Position numbers and translations under genes: made by a program. From positions 372,001-436,000 of the forward strand of contig CAVXGQ010000004.1 of assembly GCA_963761425.1 (NCBI GenBank): a DNA stretch of 64,000 nucleotides. The letters run 5' to 3'. Source of the stretch: Bog-793 sp963761425. Its GTDB lineage: Bacteria; Actinomycetota; Acidimicrobiia; Acidimicrobiales; Bog-793. A model generated the notes under the pieces. The model was not told the origin of the DNA. It worked only from the letters and a program-made list of their open reading frames with translations, and searched no databases. Below, piece after piece: positions 1-8,056 of this stretch. The first letter of the stretch is position 1. Each line of letters opens with the position of its first letter.

Positions 1-44
1 TCGCCGTAGTACAAGGTGTTCGGCACGACGGTCACGCTACCCAT
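1..44 (-). CDS. N-terminus of a protein running off the left edge
   Basis: On the minus strand an ATG at 44-42 opens a frame that stays open to the window edge and would begin MGSVTVVPNTLYYG. Only 14 codons are visible and there is no strong ribosome binding site, so no family can be named. It has the same orientation as the small basic protein at 112-372 and could belong to the same accessory segment. Confidence is low. Confidence 0.25.
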   Translation of the reverse strand, partial: MGSVTVVPNTLYYG

Positions 45-111
45 CGCGTAACTCGTTCGGGTGGACTCAATCGAGCAGCCCCTGGTCAGACCGTCCTGTC
101 GAGCCAGCCTG

Positions 112-372
112 TTAGGAACGCTTATGAACAGCCTTCTTGGAGGCAGCCTTTCTGGCTGGCGCGACCTTGAGGGATCGGGCACGGCGAGCCGCCTTGCCGA
201 TCTCGACTCGCTTCGCGGCGGGGAGTGCCTTCGCCCGCGCGATCCCGCCTAGCCGCCCGCGCTCGACGGCCTTCTGATCCTTCACGGGTGAGTCGTCTAG
301 TCCCGCGGCTTGCTGGGCTACCGCCCACATGCGCTGGTTCATGTCTCCCGGCTTGGGTGACTGCTTAGTCAT
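112..372 (-). CDS. Small very basic protein, unknown function
   Basis: This is an 86-residue protein rich in Lys, Arg and Ala. The middle contains a GRLGGIARAKALPAAKR stretch, a type of motif seen in short basic proteins of phages, plasmids and some histone-like tails (family knowledge, not tested here). The C-terminus, with repeated KKA-like segments, would favour nucleic-acid binding, which is inference. A GGAG precedes the ATG by about six bases, which supports the start at 372. It lies in an accessory region next to a transposase gene. No enzymatic motif is visible. Confidence 0.55.
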   Translation of the reverse strand: MTKQSPKPGDMNQRMWAVAQQAAGLDDSPVKDQKAVERGRLGGIARAKALPAAKRVEIGKAARRARSLKVAPARKAASKKAVHKRS

Positions 373-443
373 GGTTGCTCCGATGTTATCGAAAGGGTGT
401 TCGCTTAGAGTGTGCCAACCGGACTAGCCGGGGGGTGGCGAGA

Positions 444-590
444 ATGGTGGACGAATACCGGATGCGCGGGATGGTCAGGGAATTCGCGGAAACTGACAGC
501 ATTCTCAGTCGCCTAAAGGCGTTTAAGGAGAAGATTGAAGAGCTGAAACGGCGGCTGGACGAGACTCAGGGTGCGCCGCGCGATAGCTAG
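444..590 (+). CDS. Short predicted coiled-coil protein
   Basis: This is a 48-residue frame beginning MVDEYRMRGMVREF. It has a strongly charged, heptad-like second half (LSRLKAFKEKIEELKRRL) typical of a short coiled coil. The frame is open further upstream to 375, but the ATG at 444 has a G-rich stretch just before it and is the more believable start. No family is recognised. It lies between the basic protein and the IS1-type transposase, so it is probably part of the accessory segment. Confidence 0.4.
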   Translation: MVDEYRMRGMVREFAETDSILSRLKAFKEKIEELKRRLDETQGAPRDS

Positions 591-705
591 CACCCTCGGC
601 TTCCATTGCGTCACAGACGACGCGGTAAATGTAACGACGGATAAACCCCATGGTCGCTGACCTGCACCTTCTAGGCTGTCACACCCTCTAAGTAAATTTA
701 CCACT

Positions 706-1569
706 ATGAACAGGTTGAGCACGGAACGCAGAGCGCAAGTCATCGGATGCCTGGTGGAGGGCATGAGCATGAGGGCCACCGCCAGGGTGACCGGCGTTGC
801 CAAGCAAACCATCGTTGACCTGCTCGTCAACATCGGGCAAGCCTGCTCGGAATACCAGGATCACGCGCTCCGCAACCTCGACTGCAAGGTTGTCGAAGCC
901 GACGAGATTTGGGCCTACTGCTACAGCAAGGCCAAGAACGTGCCCGACGAGTACCAGGGCACCTTCGGTTACGGCGACGTGTGGACGTGGACCGCCATCG
1001 ACGCGGACACGAAGCTGATCCCATCGTGGCTCGTCGGTGAGCGCACGCTGGCTGACTGCTACACGTTTCTTGCCGACCTCAAGTCACGGCTCAAGAACAA
1101 TCGCATCCAGCTCACGACGGATGGCCTCTCGCACTACGCGACCGTGGCCGATGCGTTGTGGCGCAACAGCGTCGATTTCGCGCAGCTCATCAAGGTCTAC
1201 GGCGCGCTCGGTTCGGAAAGTCCCGAGCAGCGCTACAGCCCTGGCGCTTGCACCGGGACTGACATTCGGATCATGGCGGGCAATCCTGATCCCCACCACA
1301 TCTCGACCAGCTACGTGGAGCGTCAAAACCTCACGATGCGAATGGGGATGCGCCGGTTCACTCGGCTAACCAACGCGTTCTCCAAGAAGGTCGAGAACCA
1401 CGCGCACACGGTGAGCCTGCATTTCTTCTACTACAACTTCTGCCGCAACCATGAGTCGCTACGAATCAAGAACGCGGACGGCACCTACACGCAGCGCACG
1501 CCCGCGATGGCGGCTGGCGTCGCTACATACCGCTGGTCATTGACGCAACTTGCCGGACTGCTCGACTAG
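706..1569 (+). mobile_element. IS1-type DDE transposase
   Basis: This is a 287-residue transposase. An N-terminal helix-turn-helix (about residues 5-40, RRAQVIGCLVEGMSMRATAR) precedes a DDE-type core. The candidate acidic triad is Asp in VEADEIW, Asp in QLTTDGLSHY and Glu in STSYVERQNLTMRM. The MRRFTRLTNAFSKK block is a hallmark of the IS1-like family found in many bacteria as single, unframeshifted ORFs. The gene is intact with no internal stop. I found no convincing terminal inverted repeats or target duplication in the 100 bases on either side, so the element may have lost its ends or be a solitary transposase gene. The upstream 30 bases are unusually AT-rich compared with the rest of the window. 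Confidence 0.85.
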
Positions 1570-1611
1570 ATCCCTTAGTGCTTGGTATGTCCAGTCGTCC
1601 CGGTGACTAGC

Positions 1612-1782
1612 TCAGCGCCATGCCCGCCTAAGGATGGCCAGGTCACGCTGAATCCTGTCATACGTAGTCTGGAATGCCTGGTCAGAGCGCCGCGACTCTG
1701 CACTCGTTCGTTTGATCTCGCGGGTGTTTTGAGTAACAAGCTCACGCGCCTTTTTGATGGCGCTCCAGATTTCCTCAATCAT
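1612..1782 (-). CDS. Small helical protein coupled to the upstream membrane protein
   Basis: This 56-residue protein starts MIEEIWSAIKKAREL and is almost entirely polar and helical. Its ATG at 1782 overlaps the stop of the upstream gene by eight bases (ATGATTGA), and a GGAGG lies about eight bases upstream, a classic translational-coupling arrangement. The frame is open further upstream, but the coupled ATG is the better start. The two genes probably make partner proteins. No family is recognised. Confidence 0.5.
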   Translation of the reverse strand: MIEEIWSAIKKARELVTQNTREIKRTSAESRRSDQAFQTTYDRIQRDLAILRRAWR

Positions 1783-2326
1783 CCCCTTGGCCTCCAAAAG
1801 AAAGTGTACCGCCGTCCACTCCCGGTAGGGGCGGATTGAGTTGGAGATTAAGAGCGTCGATGGCCCTAACTGCCGATTCCAACAGGCCCTGGAGCCGATC
1901 AACCTCCTCGGTGGCTTCTTCTGCCAGTTGCATGTAGTGGTCGCGATCAGCCGTCACGTTCTCGTTGGATCTTCGAAGCGCCGCCATATCTTCAGACACC
2001 CTGTCAGCGACTCGCGCGCCCGCCATCTGCTTCAGGGGAAGGCCCTGTGACACGTTGTGGAGTACGGAGTAAACAACATACGCACCCGCGGAAATGATCG
2101 CGACGCGAGTAACCGCGAAGACTAGCGAGTTAGCAAACAGAACACCCCAGAAGCCAGATGGCTTCGCTGGGGGCGGTGAGGTCTGGTCGAGCCAAAGGGC
2201 ACCCGCGATGGCGAACAACCCGAGCAGCCAGTAGAGAACCTTCCGACGACGACACCATTTCAGGACTAGCCGAACCTTCGGGTCAGCTCTCAGCCAAAGG
2301 GCGCCCGTGGCGCTTCGAATACCCAT
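1775..2326 (-). CDS. Membrane protein with cytoplasmic coiled coil, unknown
   Basis: This 183-residue protein has two predicted membrane segments, about residues 30-46 (VLYWLLGLFAIAGALWL) and 63-88 (FANSLVFAVTRVAIISAGAYVVYSV). A long charged helical region follows (about 105-160, with LRRSNENVTADRDHY and LAEEATEEVDRLQ), likely a coiled coil. The tail is Gly/Pro-rich. It overlaps the next small gene by eight bases. The layout (two membrane helices plus coiled coil, with a small coupled helical protein) resembles holin- or spanin-like accessory pairs, but that is only a guess. I do not recognise the family. Confidence 0.6.
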   Translation of the reverse strand: MGIRSATGALWLRADPKVRLVLKWCRRRKVLYWLLGLFAIAGALWLDQTSPPPAKPSGFWGVLFANSLVFAVTRVAIISAGAYVVYSVLHNVSQGLPLKQMAGARVADRVSEDMAALRRSNENVTADRDHYMQLAEEATEEVDRLQGLLESAVRAIDALNLQLNPPLPGVDGGTLSFGGQGDD

Positions 2327-2430
2327 CTCATGATGTAACTACACCGACGAGTCGGCTGCTCGCGGAACGCCCAGGTGAAACTAGCCCACTACCAACGTAT
2401 GTTCGTGTCCTCCGACCCGAGAATCCCGAA

Positions 2431-2649
2431 TCAGCCCGGGCGCTCGCGCCGCAGCTGGACCGGTGCCACCCACCAGCGGCTGGCGAACCGCCAGGTACGG
2501 CGGGCCGCCGAGGGCCAGCCCGACGCGGGCGTGCCGGCGTCAGGGCCATCGGGCCAGACGAGATTCACCGCGGCCTCGATCGCCCGGCGCACCTCGGGCG
2601 GCGGTTCCAGGGGTGGACGCGGCTGGTCGGGCCCCACCGTCGGGCTCAC
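2431..2649 (-). CDS. Acyl-CoA carboxylase epsilon-type small subunit
   Basis: This 72-residue protein is immediately downstream of, and translationally coupled to, the carboxylase beta subunit; its GTG start and the beta TGA share a GTGA overlap. It contains a helical segment (PPEVRRAIEAAVNLVW) and ends with a WRFASRWW block. In actinobacteria, short poorly conserved epsilon subunits encoded directly after acyl-CoA carboxylase beta genes stabilise the complex with the biotin-carrying alpha subunit. The assignment rests mainly on position, size and the Trp-rich C-terminus. The alpha subunit is not in this window. Confidence 0.6.
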   Translation of the reverse strand: MSPTVGPDQPRPPLEPPPEVRRAIEAAVNLVWPDGPDAGTPASGWPSAARRTWRFASRWWVAPVQLRRERPG

Positions 2650-4214
2650 AGGGGCACGTTGCCGTGCTTGCGCTTCGGCAGGTCCTCATGCTTGGTCGCC
2701 AGCATGTCCAGGCTGCGGGCGAGCACCCGGCGGGTCTCCGCCGGATCGATGACGTCGTCGACGTAGCCGCGCTCGGCAGCGACGTAGGGGTTGGTGAAGC
2801 GCTCCGTGTACTGGGCGATAAGCTCGGCGCGCCGCTGGGCCGGATCGGGGGCCTCCTGGAGCTCGCGCCGGTGGACGATCTCGACCGCCCCCTCCGGGCC
2901 CATCACGGCGAGCTCGGCCGACGGCCAGGCGTAGCTGAGGTCGGTGCCGATCGACTTCGAGTCCATGACCAGGTAGGCGCCTCCGTAGGCCTTGCGGATG
3001 ATGAGCTGCACCCGCGGCACGGTGGCCTCGCAGTAGGCGTAGAGGAGCTGGGCGCCGTGGCGGATGATCCCACCGAACTCTTGGTCCGTGCCCGGCATGA
3101 ATCCCGGCACGTCGACCAGGGTGATGAGCGGGATGTTGAAGGCGTCGCAGGTCCTCACGAATCGCCCGCCCTTTTCTGACGAGTCGATATCGAGCACCCC
3201 GGCGAGGACCTGGGGCTGGTTGGCGACGATCCCGACCACGCGGCCCCCGATCCTCGCCAGCCCGCAGGTGAGATTCGTCGCCCAGAACGGGAAGTACTCG
3301 AGGTACTCGCCGTCATCGATGATGGCTGCGATCAACCGCTTCATGTCGTAGGGCTGGTTCGGTCGATCCGGCACCAGGGTGCGGAGCTCGGGCGTGCGCC
3401 GCTCGGGGTCGTCGGTGCAGACGGCGCGCGGCGGTTCTTCGAGGTTGTTCGAAGGAAGGAACGACAGCAGGTAGCGGACCTCGTCGAGACAGGCCCTCTC
3501 GTTGGCGGAGACGAAGGCGGCGACGCCCGACCGGGTCGCGTGGGTCATCGCCCCGCCGAGCTGCTCGGCGCTCACGTCCTCGCCGGTCACCGTGCGCACG
3601 ACATCGGGGCCGGTGATGAACATGTGGCTGGTCCCCTGGACCATGAAGACGAAGTCGGTGAGGGCCGGAGAGTAGACGGCGCCGCCCGCCGACGGTCCGA
3701 GCACCACGCTGATCTGGGGCACGACGCCCGACGCTCGGGCGTTGCGGAAGAAGATCCCGCCGAAGCCGTTCAGCGCGGCAACTCCTTCTTGGATGCGGGC
3801 TCCACCGCCGTCGCTCATCCCGACGAGGGGGACCCCCGACGACACCGCCAGGTCTTGGATCTTGTGGATCTTCTCGGCGTGCGCCTCGCCGAGTGAACCG
3901 CCGAAGACCGTGAAGTCCTGGCTGTAGACGCAGACGCGTCGCCCGTCGATCGATCCGAAGCCGGTGACGACCCCGTCGGTGTACGGCTTGGAGTCGTCGA
4001 GGCCGACGCCGTGGGCCCGGTGGCGGACGAGGGCGTCGACCTCCTGGAAAGAGTCCGCGTCGAGCAGGTATTCGATCCGTTCCCGGGCCGTCATCTTCCC
4101 CTGCGCGCGTTGGGCCTCGATGGCTCGCTCGCTACCCGGTTGCCGGGACTCGGCCTTGCGACGCTCGAGCTCGGCGAGTCGTGAAGCCCGCAAGTCCCCG
4201 GCTATGTCCGCCAT
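2646..4214 (-). CDS. Acyl-CoA (propionyl-CoA type) carboxylase beta subunit
   Basis: This is the carboxyltransferase subunit of a biotin-dependent acyl-CoA carboxylase, moving CO2 from biotin to acetyl- or propionyl-CoA to make malonyl- or methylmalonyl-CoA. The 522-residue length matches the AccD/PccB family. Diagnostic stretches include GGSLGEAHAEKI, MSDGGGARIQEG and GPSAGGAVYSPAL in the N half, and VDVPGFMPGTDQEFGG and RKAYGGAYLVM in the C half; the two crotonase-like halves carry the oxyanion-hole glycines. The open frame extends to 4439, but the ATG at 4214 (MADIAGDLRASRLAEL) is the family-like start. It overlaps the epsilon-like gene. Whether acetyl- or propionyl-CoA is preferred cannot be read here. 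Confidence 0.95.
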   Translation of the reverse strand: MADIAGDLRASRLAELERRKAESRQPGSERAIEAQRAQGKMTARERIEYLLDADSFQEVDALVRHRAHGVGLDDSKPYTDGVVTGFGSIDGRRVCVYSQDFTVFGGSLGEAHAEKIHKIQDLAVSSGVPLVGMSDGGGARIQEGVAALNGFGGIFFRNARASGVVPQISVVLGPSAGGAVYSPALTDFVFMVQGTSHMFITGPDVVRTVTGEDVSAEQLGGAMTHATRSGVAAFVSANERACLDEVRYLLSFLPSNNLEEPPRAVCTDDPERRTPELRTLVPDRPNQPYDMKRLIAAIIDDGEYLEYFPFWATNLTCGLARIGGRVVGIVANQPQVLAGVLDIDSSEKGGRFVRTCDAFNIPLITLVDVPGFMPGTDQEFGGIIRHGAQLLYAYCEATVPRVQLIIRKAYGGAYLVMDSKSIGTDLSYAWPSAELAVMGPEGAVEIVHRRELQEAPDPAQRRAELIAQYTERFTNPYVAAERGYVDDVIDPAETRRVLARSLDMLATKHEDLPKRKHGNVPL

Positions 4215-4258
4215 GCTGGGAAGGCTACCGGGCGGGGACGGCCCACGTCCCTGCCGGA

Positions 4259-4864
4259 TCAGGCGTCGACGTCGCGCCGGCCGTCGAGCGCCCGGCCGAG
4301 GGTCTGCTCGTCGGCATACTCGAGATCGGCCCCGACTGGCAGCCCGCTCGCGATGCGGGTCACGCGGGTGCCGAGAGGCCTCAGCGCTCGCGAGAGGTAC
4401 ATCGCGGTGGCATCGCCCTCGAGGTTCGGATTGGTGCACACGATGACCTCGGCGATGTGGTCACGTTCGACCCGAGCAAGGAGCTCGCGGATATGGAGCT
4501 GCTCGGTCCCCACCCCGTCGATCGGACTCAGCGCGCCCCCGAGCACGTGGTAGCGACCGCGGAACGAACTACTCCTTTCGACCGCGATCACGTCACGGGG
4601 GTCCTCGACGACACAGAGGACGGAGGGGTCCCGCTTGGGGTCCGAACAGATCGAGCAGAGCTCGTGCAGCCCGATGTTGAAACAGACCGAGCAGGTGACG
4701 GTGCGTTCCTTCACCTCGACGATCGCCCGGGCGAGGCGCAGGGCGTCTTCTTCGGGGATCCGCAGCAGGTAGAACGCGATCCGCTGGGCCGACTTCGGCC
4801 CGATGCCCGGCAGTCGGCCAAGCTCGTCGACGAGCTCCTGGATGGGGCCTTCGAACAGCGCCAG
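4259..4864 (-). CDS. recR: Recombination protein RecR
   Basis: RecR acts with RecF and RecO to load RecA on gapped DNA. Visible parts are the N-terminal helix-hairpin-helix (LGRLPGIGPKSAQRIAFYLL), a four-cysteine zinc motif (CSVC...CSIC) and a TOPRIM domain with the LCVVEDPRDV strand and TNPNLEGDATA loop. Full-length similarity starts at the EGPIQELVDEL block, which lies upstream of any ATG or GTG; the first in-frame ATG would remove the hairpin-helix. Just after an in-frame TAG, a GGAG is followed six bases later by CTG at 4864, giving about 201 residues, the normal RecR length. The likely start is therefore CTG, with a second CTG at 4858. Confidence 0.9.
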   Translation of the reverse strand: MALFEGPIQELVDELGRLPGIGPKSAQRIAFYLLRIPEEDALRLARAIVEVKERTVTCSVCFNIGLHELCSICSDPKRDPSVLCVVEDPRDVIAVERSSSFRGRYHVLGGALSPIDGVGTEQLHIRELLARVERDHIAEVIVCTNPNLEGDATAMYLSRALRPLGTRVTRIASGLPVGADLEYADEQTLGRALDGRRDVDA

Positions 4865-4878
4865 AGTCCGCTCCTAGC

Positions 4879-5241
4879 TCACTTGGCCGCCGGCGGCTGC
4901 CCAACCCGAGGCTGCACCTGGTCCTCGCCGGCGACGGGCCCACCGAGCATCGCGCTCTTAGCGGCGCGGGGCGCGGCCTGTCGGTCTGCGGCGGAACCAC
5001 CGGAGTCGTCCCGCCCCGCCGCGGGCACGAGATCCTCGGGCGCTTCGGTCTTGGCCGGAAGGACCAGGCGGGGTCGTTGGTCGCCGGGATGGACGAGCAA
5101 CCGCCGTGCACGCCGATCCAGGCCGGGCCTCTGGGCGCGGTCCCGATGAGCTTCAGTTTCGATGATCCGTTCCGCGGCGGCGAGTTGCCGCGCGACCAGT
5201 TCCGACTCGCCGGAGAAACCGTCCGCAGAGGAGGTTGCCAC
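4879..5241 (-). CDS. Unknown 120-residue protein between dnaX and recR
   Basis: This gene fills the slot normally occupied by the nucleoid-associated YbaB/EbfC protein in the dnaX-recR cluster, but its sequence does not resemble YbaB, which is Met/Gln-rich and helical. It begins MATSSADGFSGESEL, has one amphipathic region (VARQLAAAERIIETEAHRDR), then a basic segment and a Pro/Ala/Gly-rich, probably disordered C-terminus. Codon third positions are strongly GC, as in neighbouring genes. It starts five bases after the dnaX stop and ends 14 bases before recR, so it is surely co-transcribed. Function unknown. Confidence 0.5.
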   Translation of the reverse strand: MATSSADGFSGESELVARQLAAAERIIETEAHRDRAQRPGLDRRARRLLVHPGDQRPRLVLPAKTEAPEDLVPAAGRDDSGGSAADRQAAPRAAKSAMLGGPVAGEDQVQPRVGQPPAAK

Positions 5242-5245
5242 GGGG

Positions 5246-7126
5246 TCAGACCTCCTCGGCGCCGGGGAAGGCTTCTCGCAAGCGGTCTTCGATCACGGTG
5301 GCGCTCGACGGCGGTTGCCCTCCGGGGGTCGGTTGCGGCTCCTGGTCGGCTTCACGGGCGAGCTCGTCGACGAGATCCTCGTCCGCCGAGCCGAGGTTCG
5401 TCCGGGTCGGGCCGCGACGCACCCGTCGGGATGGCGCCGCCGAACCCCTCGCCGTCGTGGTCGTTTCGGCGACGAGCCGCAGGCCAACCGGCCGACCGAA
5501 GTGCCGGCTGAGGGCTTCGACCACCTCGGCGCGCAGCGGCTCGGCGTGGAGGATGTGGGCGTCGTTCGGGAGGACGAGGAGCGCGTCGGGACCATCGGTG
5601 CCGACGAAGCGGCCCGCCTGGTAGATGGCGCGCACCTTGGGGCGGAGCTTCGGGAGGATCTCGTCGGCCCAGGCGATGACGAGGTCTTCTCGGTTCGGCG
5701 CGTCCGGTGGCGCCCCGGCTTCGGAGCCGCCTGGCCCGACGCCCGAGGCTGGCCGCGAGGAGGGTTCGGGGCCGCGAGGCGCGCGGGGCAGGTGCGCCAG
5801 ACGGGAGAGCACGGAATCTTCCGGCCCTGGCGGCACCGGGGCCGGTGCCGTGGCGAGGGGGCGCGGTTCCTCGGGGGTCACCCCGGGCGGCGCGGGCGGT
5901 GGAGCCGGTCGCTCCGTCGGTGCCGACCCCAGAGCTTCGAGACGACGTTCGAGGCGTTCGACCCGGTCGAAGAGCGCCGCGGGCTGCGTGTCGGCGTCCG
6001 GCCTGGCCGCCTGGATCAGGGCAACTTCGAGCGTGATGCGAGGTTCGGGAGCGTCACGCATCGCGACGATCGCCCCGCCGACCAGTTCCATCACCCGCAC
6101 GCAGCGGGCGGTTCCCAAGGAAGCGAGGACCTCGGCGGAATCCCCGTGCATCCCGGCCGTCCCGTCGATCCCGGCGGCGCCGACGAGGTCGAGGAAGTCG
6201 CGCCGCAGCCGTTCGACGACCTCCACCGCGAATTGGAGGGGGTCGCGTCCCCGGCGGACGGCTCCACCGGCCGCGACGAGCACCCCGGCGACGTCGCCTG
6301 CGGCGAGCGCCGCGACCAGCGCGTCGAGGGCGTCGGAGTCGTCATAGGCCGTACCCCCTGCGGCGACCTGGTCGAGGATGGAGAGAGCGTCGCGCGCTGA
6401 GCCGCGGGCGCGTCGGACGACGGTGGACCGGACCTCGTCGGAAAGCTCGATGCCCGCGTCTTGGGCGACGGCGGTGACGAGAGACGAGAGTTCATCGTCG
6501 TCGATGAGGTGGAATTCATAGTGCTGGGTGCGACTGCGCAATGTCGGCAGGACCTTCTGCGGGTCGGTCGTCGCGAGGACGAAGACGACACGGTCCGGCG
6601 GCTCCTCGAGGGTCTTGAGCAACGTGTTTGACGCCGCCGTAGAGAGCATTTGGACTTCGTCGACGATGTAGACCTTCCAGCGTCCTGGAGTCGCCAGCGA
6701 CGCCCGGGCCACCAGGTCCCGCATCGCCTCCACGCCGTTATTCGAAGCAGCGTCGAGCTCGTGGACGTCGAAGGAGGTGCCGGCGGTGATCGACTGGCAC
6801 GACTCACAGCTCCCACACGGTTCTCCGCCGTCCGGCATCGAGCAATTGAGTGCCTTGGCGAGAATGCGCGCGGTCGAGGTCTTACCCGTGCCGCGTGGAC
6901 CACTGAAGAGATACGCGTGGGCGACGTGATCGTCGCGCACCGCGTTGACCAGCGCCCTCGTGACATGGTCCTGTCCGCGCACTTCGGCAAAGCGCTGAGG
7001 TCGGAAGCGCCGGTACAGGGATTGGAAGGGCCGATCCGCGTCCACCTGGGCCGTCGGGGTCGGTCGGGAGCGCGGCACGCCGACGATGCTACGGCTGCGT
7101 TGGTACGTCCGTGGCAGAAGGCGCAT
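5246..7126 (-). CDS. dnaX: DNA polymerase III gamma/tau subunit
   Basis: This is the clamp-loader ATPase that opens the beta sliding clamp. Recognisable blocks are LYRRFRPQRFAEVRGQDHV, the Walker A GPRGTGKTST, a zinc-binding cysteine cluster (CSMPDGGEPCGSCESC), the Walker B DEVQML and the SRTQHYEF sensor region. The Pro-rich linker and a tau-like C-terminal domain (residues about 450-626) follow. The ORF start used here (ATG 7126) lies immediately after the 3' end of the SRP RNA, and its first 27 residues do not look family-like; a GTG at 7045 (VDADRPFQSLYRRFRP) may be the true start. Downstream lie the unknown gene and recR in the same direction. Confidence 0.94.
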   Translation of the reverse strand: MRLLPRTYQRSRSIVGVPRSRPTPTAQVDADRPFQSLYRRFRPQRFAEVRGQDHVTRALVNAVRDDHVAHAYLFSGPRGTGKTSTARILAKALNCSMPDGGEPCGSCESCQSITAGTSFDVHELDAASNNGVEAMRDLVARASLATPGRWKVYIVDEVQMLSTAASNTLLKTLEEPPDRVVFVLATTDPQKVLPTLRSRTQHYEFHLIDDDELSSLVTAVAQDAGIELSDEVRSTVVRRARGSARDALSILDQVAAGGTAYDDSDALDALVAALAAGDVAGVLVAAGGAVRRGRDPLQFAVEVVERLRRDFLDLVGAAGIDGTAGMHGDSAEVLASLGTARCVRVMELVGGAIVAMRDAPEPRITLEVALIQAARPDADTQPAALFDRVERLERRLEALGSAPTERPAPPPAPPGVTPEEPRPLATAPAPVPPGPEDSVLSRLAHLPRAPRGPEPSSRPASGVGPGGSEAGAPPDAPNREDLVIAWADEILPKLRPKVRAIYQAGRFVGTDGPDALLVLPNDAHILHAEPLRAEVVEALSRHFGRPVGLRLVAETTTTARGSAAPSRRVRRGPTRTNLGSADEDLVDELAREADQEPQPTPGGQPPSSATVIEDRLREAFPGAEEV

Positions 7127-7258
7127 GGCGCCCCCAGGTGCAGCGGCCAGGTCGCCTGCGGCACACGTGGCGATCCGCTGAGAGCTGCTGTCTTCCGACC
7201 CTGACTCGGTTCACGGGGCCCCGTCGCGCAGAACCCGGCCGCTGCGCCCGGAGGCGCC
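7127..7258 (-). ncRNA. ffs: Signal recognition particle RNA (small SRP RNA)
   Basis: On the minus strand the SRP domain core GTCAGGGTCGGAAGACAG is visible, with a GGAA tetraloop (7193-7196 on the plus strand) closed by GTC/GAC, followed by AGCAGC and a CACGTGTGCCGCAGG stretch typical of bacterial SRP RNA. The 5' arm (7237-7258) and 3' arm (7127-7148) pair over 22 positions with one C-A mismatch and two G-U wobbles, defining the ends. The RNA binds Ffh for co-translational membrane targeting. The position beside tRNA-Ser, tadA and dnaX matches the conserved neighbourhood in Firmicutes and actinobacteria. End points are within a few bases. Confidence 0.85.
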
Positions 7259-7292
7259 ACAGTTCGGCGACACGATAGCGTCTGAGCTTCCT

Positions 7293-7377
7293 GGAGGGGT
7301 GCGAGAGCGGCCGAATCGGCACGACTGGAAATCGTGTGTCGGGCAACCGACCGTGGGTTCGAATCCCACCTCCTCCG
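7293..7377 (+). tRNA. tRNA-Ser (anticodon GGA)
   Basis: A class II tRNA with a long variable arm. The acceptor stem GGAGGGG pairs with CTCCTCC, the anticodon stem CACGA/TCGTG encloses loop CTGGAAA (anticodon GGA), and the T arm is GTGGG-TTCGAAT-CCCAC. The discriminator G matches serine tRNAs. CCA is not encoded. Confidence 0.95.
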
Positions 7378-7408
7378 CGTCAGCTGGGCGCCGTGACCAG
7401 GAGGCCGC

Positions 7409-7894
7409 GTGGATACCCCTGCCGAGCTAGGCGTCGATGATGCCGCCGCGATGGAACTCGCCATCGCCGAGGCCCGTCTCGCCGCGGCCGAGGGTGAGGT
7501 TCCGGTCGGGGCCGTGGTCATCGCCGACGGCATCGTCATCGCCCGCCGTCACAACGAGCGCGAGAAGACTGGCGACCCCTCCGCCCACGCCGAGCTGCTC
7601 GCTCTGCGCGACGGCTCAGCCCGGCTCGGTCACTGGCGTCTGTCGGATTGCACCCTGGTGGTGACCCTGGAGCCTTGCCCGATGTGTGCGGGGGCCCTGA
7701 TCGCGGCCCGCGTCGGTCGGCTCGTGTTCGGTGCCGCGGACCCCAAGGCGGGCGCCTGCGGGTCCCTGTACAACCTGCTCAGTGACCCGCGACTAAACCA
7801 CGAGGTGCCCATCGAGCGGGGAGTCCTCGCGGAGCGCTGCGCGGCGTTGCTGACCGAGTTCTTTGCCCGCCGCCGCCAGCCCGACGAATCCTGA
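7409..7894 (+). CDS. tadA: tRNA adenosine-34 deaminase TadA
   Basis: TadA converts the wobble adenosine of tRNA-Arg(ACG) to inosine. The 161-residue protein has the zinc deaminase motif: His60 and the proton-shuttle Glu62 in AHAELL, then Cys90 and Cys93 in EPCPMCAGA. The C-terminal helix ends in FFARRR, as in the family. The start is GTG at 7409, preceded by a perfect AGGAGG four bases upstream. It sits between two tRNA-Ser genes on the same strand, across from SRP RNA and dnaX, a conserved association. Confidence 0.95.
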   Translation: MDTPAELGVDDAAAMELAIAEARLAAAEGEVPVGAVVIADGIVIARRHNEREKTGDPSAHAELLALRDGSARLGHWRLSDCTLVVTLEPCPMCAGALIAARVGRLVFGAADPKAGACGSLYNLLSDPRLNHEVPIERGVLAERCAALLTEFFARRRQPDES

Positions 7895-7936
7895 CCGGCG
7901 GGTGAGGTTGTCGCGGGTCGGGTAGCCTCGCCGCCC

Positions 7937-8022
7937 GGAGGGATGCGAGAGCGGCCGAATCGGGCGGTCTCGAAAACCGTTGTACGTCCTGCGTACCGTG
8001 GGTTCGAATCCCACTCCCTCCG
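7937..8022 (+). tRNA. tRNA-Ser (anticodon CGA)
   Basis: A class II tRNA. The acceptor GGAGGGA pairs with TCCCTCC, the anticodon stem GCGGT/ACCGT encloses loop CTCGAAA (anticodon CGA), the variable arm is long, and the T arm is GTGGG-TTCGAAT-CCCAC. The discriminator is G. The DNA immediately 3' carries a transposase tail and, further on, a broken integrase, so this tRNA may have served as an integration site. Confidence 0.95.
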
Positions 8023-8056
8023 CGGGGAGGCCTTGACCCCATCCAGTGGACCGCGT

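Noticed and set aside
706..1569. Terminal inverted repeats of the IS1-type element
   Set aside because: No matching ends were found in about 100 bases on each side; short similarities such as CTAG/GTCAC are not convincing.
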